Assembly (NCBI GenBank): GCA_902586125.1
Contig: CACIGI010000001.1
Span: forward strand, 1 to 64,000
DNA length: 64,000 bases
Reading direction: 5' to 3'
Source: an uncultured Pelagibacteraceae bacterium
GTDB lineage: Bacteria > Pseudomonadota > Alphaproteobacteria > Pelagibacterales > Pelagibacteraceae
A program made the position numbers and the translations under genes. Below are positions 8,898 to 17,095 of this stretch, piece after piece (the first letter of the stretch is position 1; each line of letters begins with the position of its first letter). The notes beneath the pieces were generated by a model. That model worked only from the letters and a program-made list of their open reading frames with translations. It was not told the origin of the DNA and ran no database searches.

Positions 8898-9743
8898 TTA
8901 TATAGTTTTTGAGGCTATACACCAGATATTTTTGTATTTTTGAATAAACCTTTTTTTCGCACGTTCACATCTTTTTTTTGTTTGAAAATATGCAACTAAA
9001 GCTGATCCCGATCCTGTCATTCTTACAAAAACTGGGTTTAGAGAATTCTCTAAATAAAGTTTCATATTTTTTAATCTTGGGTATTTTAAAAAAGCTATTG
9101 TTTCTAAGGAATTTTTCATATCTTTTAAAAAATTGATATCAAACATTTTTTTGGCTCCCTTACCAAATTTTGCTTTATCAAACTTTCTAACCTTTGAATA
9201 AATATACTTAGTCGAACAACCAAAATTTGGTTTTACGATTAATGGGTAAATTTTTTTTACATTATTGAAATACTTTATTTTATTTCTTGAATTTAAAATC
9301 TTACTTTTATGATTTAAGCCTAACATCACATCTGAACCAATTAACTTAGAAATTTTTAACATTTCCTTATTTTTGATATTGATTATTCTCTTATGAGCCA
9401 AATATCTTAGTATACTTGCTGCATTCATTGAGCCACCGCCAAGACCAGCTTTATCAGGTATAGATTTTTTGATTTTAATTTGAAATCTTTGGTTTTTCAA
9501 AAATTTTTTTTTTTCTAAGATTTCAAATAATTTAGAAACAGTATTTTTCTTACCTATCCTTCGAGAAAATTTTCCATTGAATGAAATTAAATGTTTTTTT
9601 GATTTGATTTCTTTTATCAAAATTATGTCGTGCAAATCTACGAAGCTTATTATGCTCTCTATATTGTGCAAAGATTTACTTTTGCTTATAACATTTAATG
9701 CCAAATTTAATTTCGCGTGTGATTTTATTCTGGAAAAAGGCAT
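8898..9743 (-). CDS. ispE: 4-diphosphocytidyl-2-C-methyl-D-erythritol kinase
   Basis: ATP-dependent kinase of the MEP isoprenoid pathway. The 281 residues show the GHMP-kinase blocks: HAKLNLALNV at the N-terminus, the ATP loop PDKAGLGGGSMNAAS (about 91-105), and the C-terminal RMTGSGSALVAYF. The loop has Met where most relatives have a second Ser (GGGSSNAA), a mild oddity. Its start codon overlaps the stop of the upstream TPR gene by one base. Together with ispH at 26190 it supplies isoprenoid units for the carotenoid and quinone genes in the window. Confidence 0.92.
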   Translation of the reverse strand: MPFSRIKSHAKLNLALNVISKSKSLHNIESIISFVDLHDIILIKEIKSKKHLISFNGKFSRRIGKKNTVSKLFEILEKKKFLKNQRFQIKIKKSIPDKAGLGGGSMNAASILRYLAHKRIINIKNKEMLKISKLIGSDVMLGLNHKSKILNSRNKIKYFNNVKKIYPLIVKPNFGCSTKYIYSKVRKFDKAKFGKGAKKMFDINFLKDMKNSLETIAFLKYPRLKNMKLYLENSLNPVFVRMTGSGSALVAYFQTKKRCERAKKRFIQKYKNIWCIASKTI

Positions 9744-11428
9744 TAAGAGCTTTTGAGACCTTCGATCATCTTAATATTAATTTTTTCAATTAATTCTTTT
9801 TCAGTATCTTTCATTTTCAATACATTGGTCCAAAAATATCTAGCCTGGATTTTTCTATTGAGCTTCCACAAAATATCGCCGTAATGGTCATTCACTATCG
9901 GATCATCCGGCATCAATTCTACGGCTCTTTTCAAAAATTTTTCAGCTCTTGGATAATCATCAGTTAAATAATAAGCCCAACCAATAGAGTCTATTATATA
10001 TGGATCATCACTCTCAAGTTCGTAGGCTGTTTCAAGCATTTTAATCGCTTCATTTATTTTATAATCCCTCTCAAGCCATGAATAAGCAAGGTAATTTAGT
10101 ATATAAGCATCGTCAGGTGTAATTTGAAGTGCATCAATTAAATCTTTATCGGCTTTTGCATAATTTTTAATTCGTTCATATGTGCCTCCTCTTCGATAAA
10201 GAATATCTGACTTGATATCCGAATTATCATCTAAATTTTCAATAATTTTAGAGTAATAACTTATTGCTTCTTCGTAATTTTTTGCTTTTTTATAAAAATT
10301 AGCAACATCAAATAATATTTTTTCATTTGGATTTTCAATTTTGTCAAAATTAAATTTAATAAAGTTAAGAGACTCTTGATTATTTCTTTGCGCTGAAATT
10401 ATTTGCGCTTCTTTTTTTAATCTAAACCAATAGTAAAAATCATCATCCTTTTTAAATTTTTTAAGAACCTTTTTTGCCTTTTCATAATCTTTGTTAAAAT
10501 AATGATTTTCTGCAACTAGTGATAAATTAAACACAAATCTTGGATTAAGAAAATTTGATAAATTTAAGTAAAAATTTGACATTTCGTAATTGTCTTGTGC
10601 AGAATACAGATTTGATATTAAAAACAAAAATTCAGCAATTAAATCATTATGATTTTTACATGAAAAGACCTCTTTAAATTTTTGTAAGTTTCCATTGTCG
10701 ATCCAACTTTTACCTTGTGATAGTAGCAATGTTGAATTTAAAAATTCTATTTCATCAGTAATTACTTTTGCTTCATTTAAGTTATCGTTTTCAACTAGAT
10801 AACTTATATAAAAATAAATATATCTAGTAAAATCCGACTCAGGATCATTTATCAATTTTGAGAAATATCTCCCTGTATTAGGATCATCTAAATAACACTT
10901 TTGAAATGTTTCTGAGATATAAGATAGTCTTCCAAAGTTTTTCTTATCGTCTAAAAATTTTTTTTCTTTAAAGAGATAAACATATTGTTTTAAGCTTTCT
11001 AGAATTGCTAAATTAAACCTATCCTCTTCTGCAAAATTATTTGCAATAGAAATATATTCATAGGCAATATCTAACTCATTTTTTTTTAAACTATCAATTA
11101 TTAATAATAAATAAGAGTCGAAAAAATCTATATTTTCATTTTCATAATTTTGTTTAATAATTTGAATCGCTTGCAATACTTTATTCTCCAATACTAACGA
11201 GGATACATATCTTTTTAAAAATGGATCATGAGCATTAATCAAAATTTTAGATGAATTAAAAAAATCTAAAGCTTCAGAATTTTTTTTATTACCAAAAGCA
11301 ACTATACCTGAAAAATATTTTGATAAATTTTTAGAATCAATTTTTTCAAAAGAATTACTTTTCGTAAACAAAGTGTTCTGATAAAATAATAATATAATAA
11401 GTATAAATTTTATATTTTTAAGAACCAT
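9743..11428 (-). CDS. Exported tetratricopeptide-repeat protein
   Basis: A 561-residue protein of helical repeats with unknown specific role. It starts with a hydrophobic segment (IKFILIILLFYQNTLF), probably a signal peptide or anchor, so it likely acts in the periplasm or on a membrane face. At least five TPR units are readable in the C-terminal half: NYEEAISYYSKII, YAKADKDLIDALQITPDDAYILNYLAYSW, INEAIKMLETAYELESDDPYIIDSIGWAYY, YPRAEKFLKRAVELMPDDPIVNDHYGDILW. Such proteins next to ispE are common in alphaproteobacteria. It starts 11 bases from the divergent gene at 11440 and shares one base with ispE. Confidence 0.8.
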   Translation of the reverse strand: MVLKNIKFILIILLFYQNTLFTKSNSFEKIDSKNLSKYFSGIVAFGNKKNSEALDFFNSSKILINAHDPFLKRYVSSLVLENKVLQAIQIIKQNYENENIDFFDSYLLLIIDSLKKNELDIAYEYISIANNFAEEDRFNLAILESLKQYVYLFKEKKFLDDKKNFGRLSYISETFQKCYLDDPNTGRYFSKLINDPESDFTRYIYFYISYLVENDNLNEAKVITDEIEFLNSTLLLSQGKSWIDNGNLQKFKEVFSCKNHNDLIAEFLFLISNLYSAQDNYEMSNFYLNLSNFLNPRFVFNLSLVAENHYFNKDYEKAKKVLKKFKKDDDFYYWFRLKKEAQIISAQRNNQESLNFIKFNFDKIENPNEKILFDVANFYKKAKNYEEAISYYSKIIENLDDNSDIKSDILYRRGGTYERIKNYAKADKDLIDALQITPDDAYILNYLAYSWLERDYKINEAIKMLETAYELESDDPYIIDSIGWAYYLTDDYPRAEKFLKRAVELMPDDPIVNDHYGDILWKLNRKIQARYFWTNVLKMKDTEKELIEKINIKMIEGLKSS

Positions 11429-11439
11429 TACTACATTGT

Positions 11440-12156
11440 ATGATTAAAAAGACTTTAAATCAAAATGCTAAATATGCTCAAGAATTTATGAAAACAATTG
11501 AAACTGATTTTATTTTTAGCGATAAACCAATTAATAGATTTAAAGTCAACTCAGCTAAAAATAAAAACACCTCAATAAATAAAAATAAATTGCTGAATGA
11601 TCTTAAAACGAAGATTAATTCAATTGAAAATTGTAATTTGAAAAATAATTCTAAGAATTTGGTCTTGGGCGAAGGTAACATTAATGCTGATGTGATGTTA
11701 ATTGGAGAAACTCCAGGCGAAATAGAGGATGAAACAGGTTTATGCTTTCAAGGAGAAGTGGGCAATCTCTTGAACAAAATGTTACTAGCAATCGATATAA
11801 AAAGAGAAAATATTTACACTACCTACTCAATTAATTTCAGACCACCAGAAGATAGAAAACCCACCGGACAGGAGATAAAACGGTATGCAATATTTTTAAA
11901 AGAGCACATTGCGATAATAGATCCAAAAATTTTAATTTTAATGGGTAGCACAGCAATGGAGGCAATTACAGGATTAAGCAAAATATCTAATGAAAGAGGT
12001 AAGTGGAAAGAAATAATTTTAAAGAACAAAACTATTCCTATCATGATTTCTTTTAGCCCCTCCTATCTAATTAGATTTCCAGAAAATAAAAAATTTTCAT
12101 GGGAAGATCTAAAAAAAATTAAACAAAAAATTCAAGATTTAAATATTAGGATTTAA
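11440..12156 (+). CDS. Uracil-DNA glycosylase family 4-like protein with altered motifs
   Basis: Similar to family 4 uracil-DNA glycosylases, which remove uracil from DNA. In 238 residues I see motif A as GETPGEIED (about 89-97), the FxGxxGxLL stretch as FQGEVGNLL, INFRPPEDRKPT (about 131-142) and the motif B region as FSPSYLIRFP (about 205-214). Two features are unusual. Only two cysteines (about 65 and 102) are present, so the four-Cys Fe-S cluster of classic family 4 enzymes cannot form. Motif B has Ser where the family has His (HPSYLL type). It may be an alphaproteobacterial Fe-S-less subgroup or a protein with changed activity. Coupled to rnhB by a one-base overlap. Confidence 0.78.
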   Translation: MIKKTLNQNAKYAQEFMKTIETDFIFSDKPINRFKVNSAKNKNTSINKNKLLNDLKTKINSIENCNLKNNSKNLVLGEGNINADVMLIGETPGEIEDETGLCFQGEVGNLLNKMLLAIDIKRENIYTTYSINFRPPEDRKPTGQEIKRYAIFLKEHIAIIDPKILILMGSTAMEAITGLSKISNERGKWKEIILKNKTIPIMISFSPSYLIRFPENKKFSWEDLKKIKQKIQDLNIRI

Positions 12157-12716
12157 TGAAAACTATTGCTGGAGTTGATGAAGTTGGCAGGGGTAGCTTA
12201 ATTGGACCTGTTTATGCAGCAGCCGTAATATTGAACAAGACCATCAATAAGAAGTTATTGAAAGACTCAAAAAGTTTGAAAAAAAATAAACGAGAATTTT
12301 TAGCTAAATACATAAAAAAAAACTCTATTTGGGCTACAGGTAAAGCTTCTGTCTCAGAAATTGAAAAAATAAATATTCTTCATGCAAGCCTATTAGCTAT
12401 GGAAAGAGCGATTAAAAAACTCAAAAAAAAACCAAAACTGATTTTAGTCGATGGAAATAAAACACCAAATTTAAAAAATTATAAACTTCAATCAGTCATT
12501 AAAGGTGATCAAAAAATACCATCAATTTCTGCAGCATCAATCATAGCAAAAGTTACACGTGATAAAATGATCTCTAGGTTAGGTAAGAAATTTAAAAATT
12601 ATTACTGGAGTAAAAATTATGGATATGGAACTAAACAACATCTTAAAGCTATAAAAAAATTTGGGATTACTTCTCACCATAGAAAAACCTTTTCACCGAT
12701 CAGCAAGTTAAAATAG
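12156..12716 (+). CDS. rnhB: Ribonuclease HII
   Basis: Cuts RNA in RNA-DNA hybrids and at single ribonucleotides embedded in DNA. The 186 residues show GVDEVGRGSLIGPVYAAAV with the first acidic pair of the active site, then KDSKSLKK, the later Asp in LVDGNKTP, and SAASIIAKVTRDK with the family's final catalytic-region Asp. Near the C-terminus YGYGTKQHLKAIKKFGITSHHRKTF is the usual RNase HII tail. Downstream lies the 120-base leader of ccrM. An RNase HI gene (rnhA) is also in the window at 28100. Confidence 0.96.
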   Translation: MKTIAGVDEVGRGSLIGPVYAAAVILNKTINKKLLKDSKSLKKNKREFLAKYIKKNSIWATGKASVSEIEKINILHASLLAMERAIKKLKKKPKLILVDGNKTPNLKNYKLQSVIKGDQKIPSISAASIIAKVTRDKMISRLGKKFKNYYWSKNYGYGTKQHLKAIKKFGITSHHRKTFSPISKLK

Positions 12717-12732
12717 GTTTCACGTAGAAACA
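12716..12732. repeat. Near-palindrome resembling a ParB-binding parS site with one extra base
   Basis: Directly after the rnhB stop the + strand reads GGTTTCACGTAGAAACA. The arms GTTTC and GAAAC are perfect inverted repeats around ACGTA. The classic parS consensus is TGTTTCACGTGAAACA (or the TTCC variant). This copy matches it except for one inserted A between the halves and G for T at the first base. It may be a degenerate parS, a different operator, or an RNA hairpin in the ccrM leader. Function is unproven. Confidence 0.4.
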
Positions 12733-12769
12733 CCAGATGTAGTTGTTGTGAACCACTATCATACAAATG

Positions 12770-12818
12770 GAATCCAAATAATTCAATCCTAGGTTGACCC
12801 AAGAATCTTTTTGGAGTC
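12770..12818 (+). promoter_or_regulatory. Cluster of three GANTC sites in the ccrM leader
   Basis: GANTC, the CcrM target, occurs three times in 49 bases just before the ccrM start: GAATC at 12770-12774, GAATC at 12803-12807 and GAGTC at 12814-12818. In Caulobacter, GANTC sites in the ccrM promoter/leader make expression sensitive to methylation state. A similar self-regulation is inferred here. I could not identify a certain -35/-10 pair or a CtrA box. Confidence 0.55.
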
Positions 12819-12836
12819 TAATTTATTTTTTATAAA

Positions 12837-13907
12837 ATGAATTTAGATTTAAAAAATAAATTAATAAATAGAGATAGTTTAAGGGAACTTAAAAAAATCC
12901 CTAGTGAGACTTTTGATTTAATTTTTGCTGACCCTCCTTACAACTTACAATTAAGAAATGAGCTTATAAGACCCGATAGGTCTAAGGTAAATGCAGTCAA
13001 TGATAAATGGGATCAATTTGAAAATTTTAAAAAGTATGATGAATTTACTTACTCGTGGTTAACAGAATGTAAAAGAATTTTAAAAAAAAATGGAGCTATT
13101 TGGGTGATTGGCAGTTACCATAACATTTTTAGAGTTGGCACCGCTATCCAAAATTTAGGTTTTTGGATTTTAAATGACGTCATCTGGAATAAAAAAAATC
13201 CTATGCCAAATTTCAGAGGGACACGTTTTACTAATGCACATGAAACGTTGATTTGGGCATCAAAATCAGAGAAATCAAAATATACTTTTAATTATCAATC
13301 TTTAAAATGTTTAAATGATGATCTTCAAATGAGATCGAACTGGGAGTTGCCGATTTGTAATGGTTCTGAAAGACTTAAAAAGAATGGTAAAAAAGTGCAT
13401 TCTACTCAAAAACCTGAGGCTCTACTTCACAGAATTTTATTAGCAACCTCAAATAAAAATGATTTAGTTTTAGATCCTTTTTTAGGATCAGGAACAACAG
13501 CAACAGTTGCAAAAAAATTGGGTAGAAATTATTACGGAATTGAAAAAGAAAAAACCTATTATAAGGCAGCTGAACAACGACTAAAAAATACAAAACCTAT
13601 AGAAGATGATTATTTAGATACTTTGCAAAATGGTAGATCTAAGCCAAGAATACCTTTTGGGTCATTGGTTGAATTAGGAATAATTAAACCAGGCACCACT
13701 ATTTTTGATGATAAAAAGAAAATAAGTGCAAAAATTATGGCTGATGGAAGTATAAAACATGCCAAAAAAGAAGGCTCTATTCACAAGGTAGCCGCATCAA
13801 TATTGGGAGCAGAAAGTTGTAATGGTTGGACTTATTGGCATTATAATCTTAATGGGCAAATAGTACCTATAGATAATTTAAGACAAAGATTAATTTCAAA
13901 AAATTAA
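12837..13907 (+). CDS. ccrM: Cell-cycle regulated DNA adenine methyltransferase CcrM (GANTC)
   Basis: N6-adenine methyltransferase expected to modify GANTC, without a partner nuclease. The 356 residues show the catalytic DPPYNLQL (about 32-39), the SAM-binding DPFLGSGTT (about 213-221), and HSTQKPEALLHRIL between them, the beta-class order. After about residue 265 comes the CcrM-specific C-terminal domain (RIPFGSLVELGIIKPGTTIF and ESCNGWTYWHY). That domain separates CcrM from ordinary restriction-type methylases. No restriction enzyme gene is adjacent. Three GANTC sites sit in its leader. Its end overlaps the opposite-strand oxidoreductase by four bases. Confidence 0.94.
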   Translation: MNLDLKNKLINRDSLRELKKIPSETFDLIFADPPYNLQLRNELIRPDRSKVNAVNDKWDQFENFKKYDEFTYSWLTECKRILKKNGAIWVIGSYHNIFRVGTAIQNLGFWILNDVIWNKKNPMPNFRGTRFTNAHETLIWASKSEKSKYTFNYQSLKCLNDDLQMRSNWELPICNGSERLKKNGKKVHSTQKPEALLHRILLATSNKNDLVLDPFLGSGTTATVAKKLGRNYYGIEKEKTYYKAAEQRLKNTKPIEDDYLDTLQNGRSKPRIPFGSLVELGIIKPGTTIFDDKKKISAKIMADGSIKHAKKEGSIHKVAASILGAESCNGWTYWHYNLNGQIVPIDNLRQRLISKN

Positions 13908-15046
13908 TTATTATAAATTTTACCTAAATAAGAGTCTAAAAACTTTTTGTTTTTAATAAATTTTTTCAAAAAAATATTTCTAAAAAAAACAGCTACAGGA
14001 TTAGATAAATGAAATGCGAATTGATTTAGTTTAGATCTTTTATTAACCATTTTAGTTTTAATAACTCTATTTTTAAAGAAATTCCCTTCTGAGTTATTTT
14101 CTATACTTTTATATAATTCATAAGCACCTTCTATGGACTGAGATGCCCCCTGAGCAAATGAAGGAGGAAAAGCAAAAAAAGCATCACCTATAAAATTAAT
14201 GTTATCATTATTTGTTTTAAAAAAGTCTTTACTAACAAATACTGGGAATATTTTTAAATCCTTAATTTTATCAAAAAACTCTTTATTTTCTTTTGGAACC
14301 TTTTCTAAAACTTTTCTAATGAAGGAATTTTCTTTGAATAAAGAATAATTTTTTTGTTGTTCTAAAGTAAGTCCATACTTCATAATTGCTATAAAATTTA
14401 AGTCTCCATTTTGATTTACTGGATAAATTACCTGATGAAAATCAGAGCCTAAAAATAATGAAATATTTTCATTATCGATTTCGCAAGAATTTGTTATCTT
14501 TCCTCTAATCGCTAGTGTGTTGCTGTATTTTGGTTGACTTTTATTGTTGGAAATCAAACTTCTACTTTTTGAAAAAACTCCATCTGAAATGATTAAATAA
14601 TCACATTCGAAAATTTCATTGTTTTCAAAAGTAAGTTGAATTTTCTGATTTTCTTTATTTATACTCGAAACATTATGATTAAATTTAATTAAATTTTCTA
14701 TATCCTTTTTCAAAAAATTTATTAAATCAGATCTTTTCAAAGTAGTGTACTGACAATTCTCTGAATTGAAATCAGAGATATTCAAATCACATATCTTTTT
14801 GAAGTTTTTAGATGAAAAAAAAATAATCTTTTTTGGATTAAACTTTCTTGCATTTTCAAATTTATTAAATTCAATTTCATTTAAGAGCTTCACACTATTT
14901 ACGGATAATTGAATTCCATAACCTTCCTCAAGATTAATCGAATTATTTTTCTCATAAATTACCACTTGATAATCTGAGTTTTTCTTGAACAAATTAGCAA
15001 TAAATAATCCTGAAATACCGGCTCCGATAATGGCTATTTTTTTCAT
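13904..15046 (-). CDS. FAD-dependent monooxygenase (UbiH/salicylate hydroxylase-like)
   Basis: A flavoprotein of the aromatic-ring hydroxylase fold; the substrate is not known. The 380 residues open with the dinucleotide-binding IAIIGAGISGLFIANLF. The middle shows CDYLIISDGVFSKSR, equivalent to the DG motif. About residue 288 on has FIGDAFFAFPPSFAQGASQSIEGAYELY, the second FAD-binding block (GDAxH-type, with Phe in place of the usual His). It could act in ubiquinone synthesis or on a small aromatic compound. It follows mutY with a four-base overlap, so the two are coupled. Confidence 0.8.
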   Translation of the reverse strand: MKKIAIIGAGISGLFIANLFKKNSDYQVVIYEKNNSINLEEGYGIQLSVNSVKLLNEIEFNKFENARKFNPKKIIFFSSKNFKKICDLNISDFNSENCQYTTLKRSDLINFLKKDIENLIKFNHNVSSINKENQKIQLTFENNEIFECDYLIISDGVFSKSRSLISNNKSQPKYSNTLAIRGKITNSCEIDNENISLFLGSDFHQVIYPVNQNGDLNFIAIMKYGLTLEQQKNYSLFKENSFIRKVLEKVPKENKEFFDKIKDLKIFPVFVSKDFFKTNNDNINFIGDAFFAFPPSFAQGASQSIEGAYELYKSIENNSEGNFFKNRVIKTKMVNKRSKLNQFAFHLSNPVAVFFRNIFLKKFIKNKKFLDSYLGKIYNN

Positions 15047-16026
15047 AAGTTGCCCTCTAAATATTTAACAACTTTTTTTGTAAATGTTGGCAACATAGAA
15101 TTACCAATTTTTTTTTGATCAACCCAATAAGAAGAGGATATTTCTCTAACATTTTTTGGATATTGAATTTTAATATTCATATTCATGTTGGACATTTTAA
15201 AATTTATAGTTTTATTAAATCTTTTGGGTTTAGATAATTCCTGCATTGGAAATATTCTTAAGTTTTTGAGAAATTTAAATTTTGTATTTTTAACCAATAA
15301 ATATTTTTTATCTTTTTTATAAACATTTAAAATAAAGTACTTATCTATATTTTTTTTACTATTCTTTACAAGTTTGAAATCTTTTTTACGAAATGATTTA
15401 CATTTCTTTGAAATTGGACATTTTAAACAGTTGGGATTTGTAGGTTTACAAATCAAAGCCCCTAATTCCATTAAAGCCTGGGCATAATCGCTAGACCTTG
15501 GAGATGTTCCTAATATTGATTTTTTTTTGTGAAGATTTTCCTTGGTAATTTCTTTTTCTTTTTTGAGAAAAAGATATCTTTTTAAAACTCTCTCAACATT
15601 TCCATCTAGCGGTATAAAAGACTTATTAAATGCGATCGCCAAAATTGCACTTGCGGTATAATTTCCAATTCCTGGTAAAGAAATTAAATCATCAAAAGTA
15701 TCTGGCAATTTCCCTTGAAAATTTTTTTTAACAACTTGAGCAGTTCTTCTTAAATTTTTTACTCTAGAATAATATCCAAGACCTTCCCAGAGCTTATATA
15801 GTTTTTTATCACTAGTTTTGGCAAGTGAACTGAGATTTGGAATGTTTTTAATGAAGCGATTAAAATAAGGAATAACTGTTACAACCTGAGTTTGTTGTAA
15901 CATAAATTCACTTACTAATGTAAAATATTGTTTTTTAGAGGGTGAAACATTTTTTCGCCATGGTAATGATCTTTTATTTAAATCGTACCAATTAAGAATT
16001 TTTTTTGTTACAAATTGATCTTTCAT
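15043..16026 (-). CDS. mutY: A/G-specific adenine DNA glycosylase
   Basis: Removes adenine mispaired with 8-oxoguanine. From the ATG at 16026 the protein has 327 residues. It shows LPWRKN, MLQQTQV, the helix-hairpin-helix LPGIGNYTASAILAIAF, then the catalytic Asp in PLDGNVERVLKR. The 4Fe-4S loop CKPTNPNCLKCPISKKC has the spacing C-x6-C-x2-C-x5-C. A weaker NUDIX-like C-terminal domain begins near YFILNVYKKDKKYLLV. A longer reading from 16071 would run into the divergent gene and adds residues without homology, so 16026 is preferred. Its start codon abuts that of the next gene (CATATG). Confidence 0.93.
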   Translation of the reverse strand: MKDQFVTKKILNWYDLNKRSLPWRKNVSPSKKQYFTLVSEFMLQQTQVVTVIPYFNRFIKNIPNLSSLAKTSDKKLYKLWEGLGYYSRVKNLRRTAQVVKKNFQGKLPDTFDDLISLPGIGNYTASAILAIAFNKSFIPLDGNVERVLKRYLFLKKEKEITKENLHKKKSILGTSPRSSDYAQALMELGALICKPTNPNCLKCPISKKCKSFRKKDFKLVKNSKKNIDKYFILNVYKKDKKYLLVKNTKFKFLKNLRIFPMQELSKPKRFNKTINFKMSNMNMNIKIQYPKNVREISSSYWVDQKKIGNSMLPTFTKKVVKYLEGNL

Positions 16027-16515
16027 ATGCAATATAAAAAATATATTAAGCAGAGAACTGGTGGCATTCAAGGATTAAGGTCTTTCAATGACACTTTGCC
16101 AAAAAATATTAAAAAGTTTATTAATAAAAGAGGTCATATTTATTCCGAAACACTCAATAATTGGAAATTCATTGCTGGTGAAAAATTATTTAAAGTTTGT
16201 TACCCAAAATCTTTTAAGAATACTAACAAGTTCAGTGTAAGCACACTCTTAATAATGGTGCAAAGAGGTCATGAAGTTGAGTTAGAATATTCGAAAAAAG
16301 AAATTATGGATAGAATGAATGCTTTTTTTAAAGATGAAGTTGTAAAACGGATTAAATTTACAAGTTTTAACGATGAAAATAAAATAGATAATCAGAAGAT
16401 AATTCAGAATAAACCTGTGACAAACAATAAATATAAAAATAAACTTAATGATGTTAAAAATGATGAAATCAAAAATTCTTTAATTGAATTAACTAAAGTT
16501 TTTAAAGAAAAATGA
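16027..16515 (+). CDS. DUF721 (DciA-like) protein
   Basis: Resembles the DUF721/DciA family, whose studied members help load the replicative helicase DnaB. The 162 residues contain the DUF721 core: LPKNIKKFINKRGHIYSETLNNWKFIAGEKL (in parts), then a beta strand region ending VQRGHEVELEYSKKEIMDRMNAFF, and a Lys/Asn-rich low-complexity tail. I chose the ATG at 16027; a TTG at 16015 is possible. The gene lies back to back with mutY and is followed, with a four-base overlap, by a DsbA-like gene and then smc. This order is familiar from other alphaproteobacteria. The helicase-loader role is inferred. Confidence 0.78.
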   Translation: MQYKKYIKQRTGGIQGLRSFNDTLPKNIKKFINKRGHIYSETLNNWKFIAGEKLFKVCYPKSFKNTNKFSVSTLLIMVQRGHEVELEYSKKEIMDRMNAFFKDEVVKRIKFTSFNDENKIDNQKIIQNKPVTNNKYKNKLNDVKNDEIKNSLIELTKVFKEK

Positions 16516-17087
16516 ATAAATTATTTCTATTTTTAATATTAATTTTTGGATTAAGTACTAGTGCTTACGCAGAAATAAAGAGAATAGTTTCAGGAAATCA
16601 AAATGCAAAGATTACAATAATTGCTTACGAGTCTCTGACATGTAGCCATTGTGCAAATTTTCATAAAGATGTTTACCCCTCTCTTAAAAAAGATTTCATA
16701 GATACAGGACTAGTCAAAATAGAATTTCGACACTTTCCTTTAGATATTGCTGCTTTAAATGCCTCAAAAATTTCTCTGTGTAAACAAGATCAAAGCCTAG
16801 AGATTTTGGAAAAACTCTACTCTAATCAACAAGCTTGGATAAAAGGTAAGGGAATAGAAGAAGTAAATAATAATTTGAAAAAATTTCTAAAAAAATCTGG
16901 GTTTGATATTGATTTTGAAAAATGTATTAACAACAAAGAAATAGAGGATTATGTTTTAAATGATCGAATCGAGGGGACAAAAAATTTTAAAGTTAATTCT
17001 ACTCCTACGATAATAATTAATAACGAAAAGTTCGAAAAATCTCTTAATTATAAAAATTTAAAAAAAACATTGGAAAAACTGATATAA
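16512..17087 (+). CDS. DsbA-family thioredoxin-fold protein, exported
   Basis: A periplasmic thiol-disulfide protein. The 191 residues begin with a clear signal peptide (LFLFLILIFGLSTSAYA, cleavage about residue 20). The active-site motif CSHC follows at about 43-46 in YESLTCSHCANFHKDVYP. The fold continues with VKIEFRHFPLD, and the cis-Pro loop is STPTIIIN. The insertion of helices and the size fit DsbA/ScsC-like proteins rather than plain thioredoxin. It could introduce or isomerise disulfides; the partner is unknown. Overlaps the DUF721 gene by four bases and precedes smc by eight. Confidence 0.88.
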   Translation: MNKLFLFLILIFGLSTSAYAEIKRIVSGNQNAKITIIAYESLTCSHCANFHKDVYPSLKKDFIDTGLVKIEFRHFPLDIAALNASKISLCKQDQSLEILEKLYSNQQAWIKGKGIEEVNNNLKKFLKKSGFDIDFEKCINNKEIEDYVLNDRIEGTKNFKVNSTPTIIINNEKFEKSLNYKNLKKTLEKLI

Positions 17088-17095
17088 GTTAATCC

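Noticed and set aside
12837..13907. Restriction-modification system around the methyltransferase
   Set aside because: The CcrM-specific C-terminal domain is present and no nuclease gene is adjacent, so it is read as an orphan cell-cycle methyltransferase.
16027..16071. Longer mutY reading starting at 16071
   Set aside because: The extra 15 residues are not MutY-like and would lie over the start of the divergent DUF721 gene.
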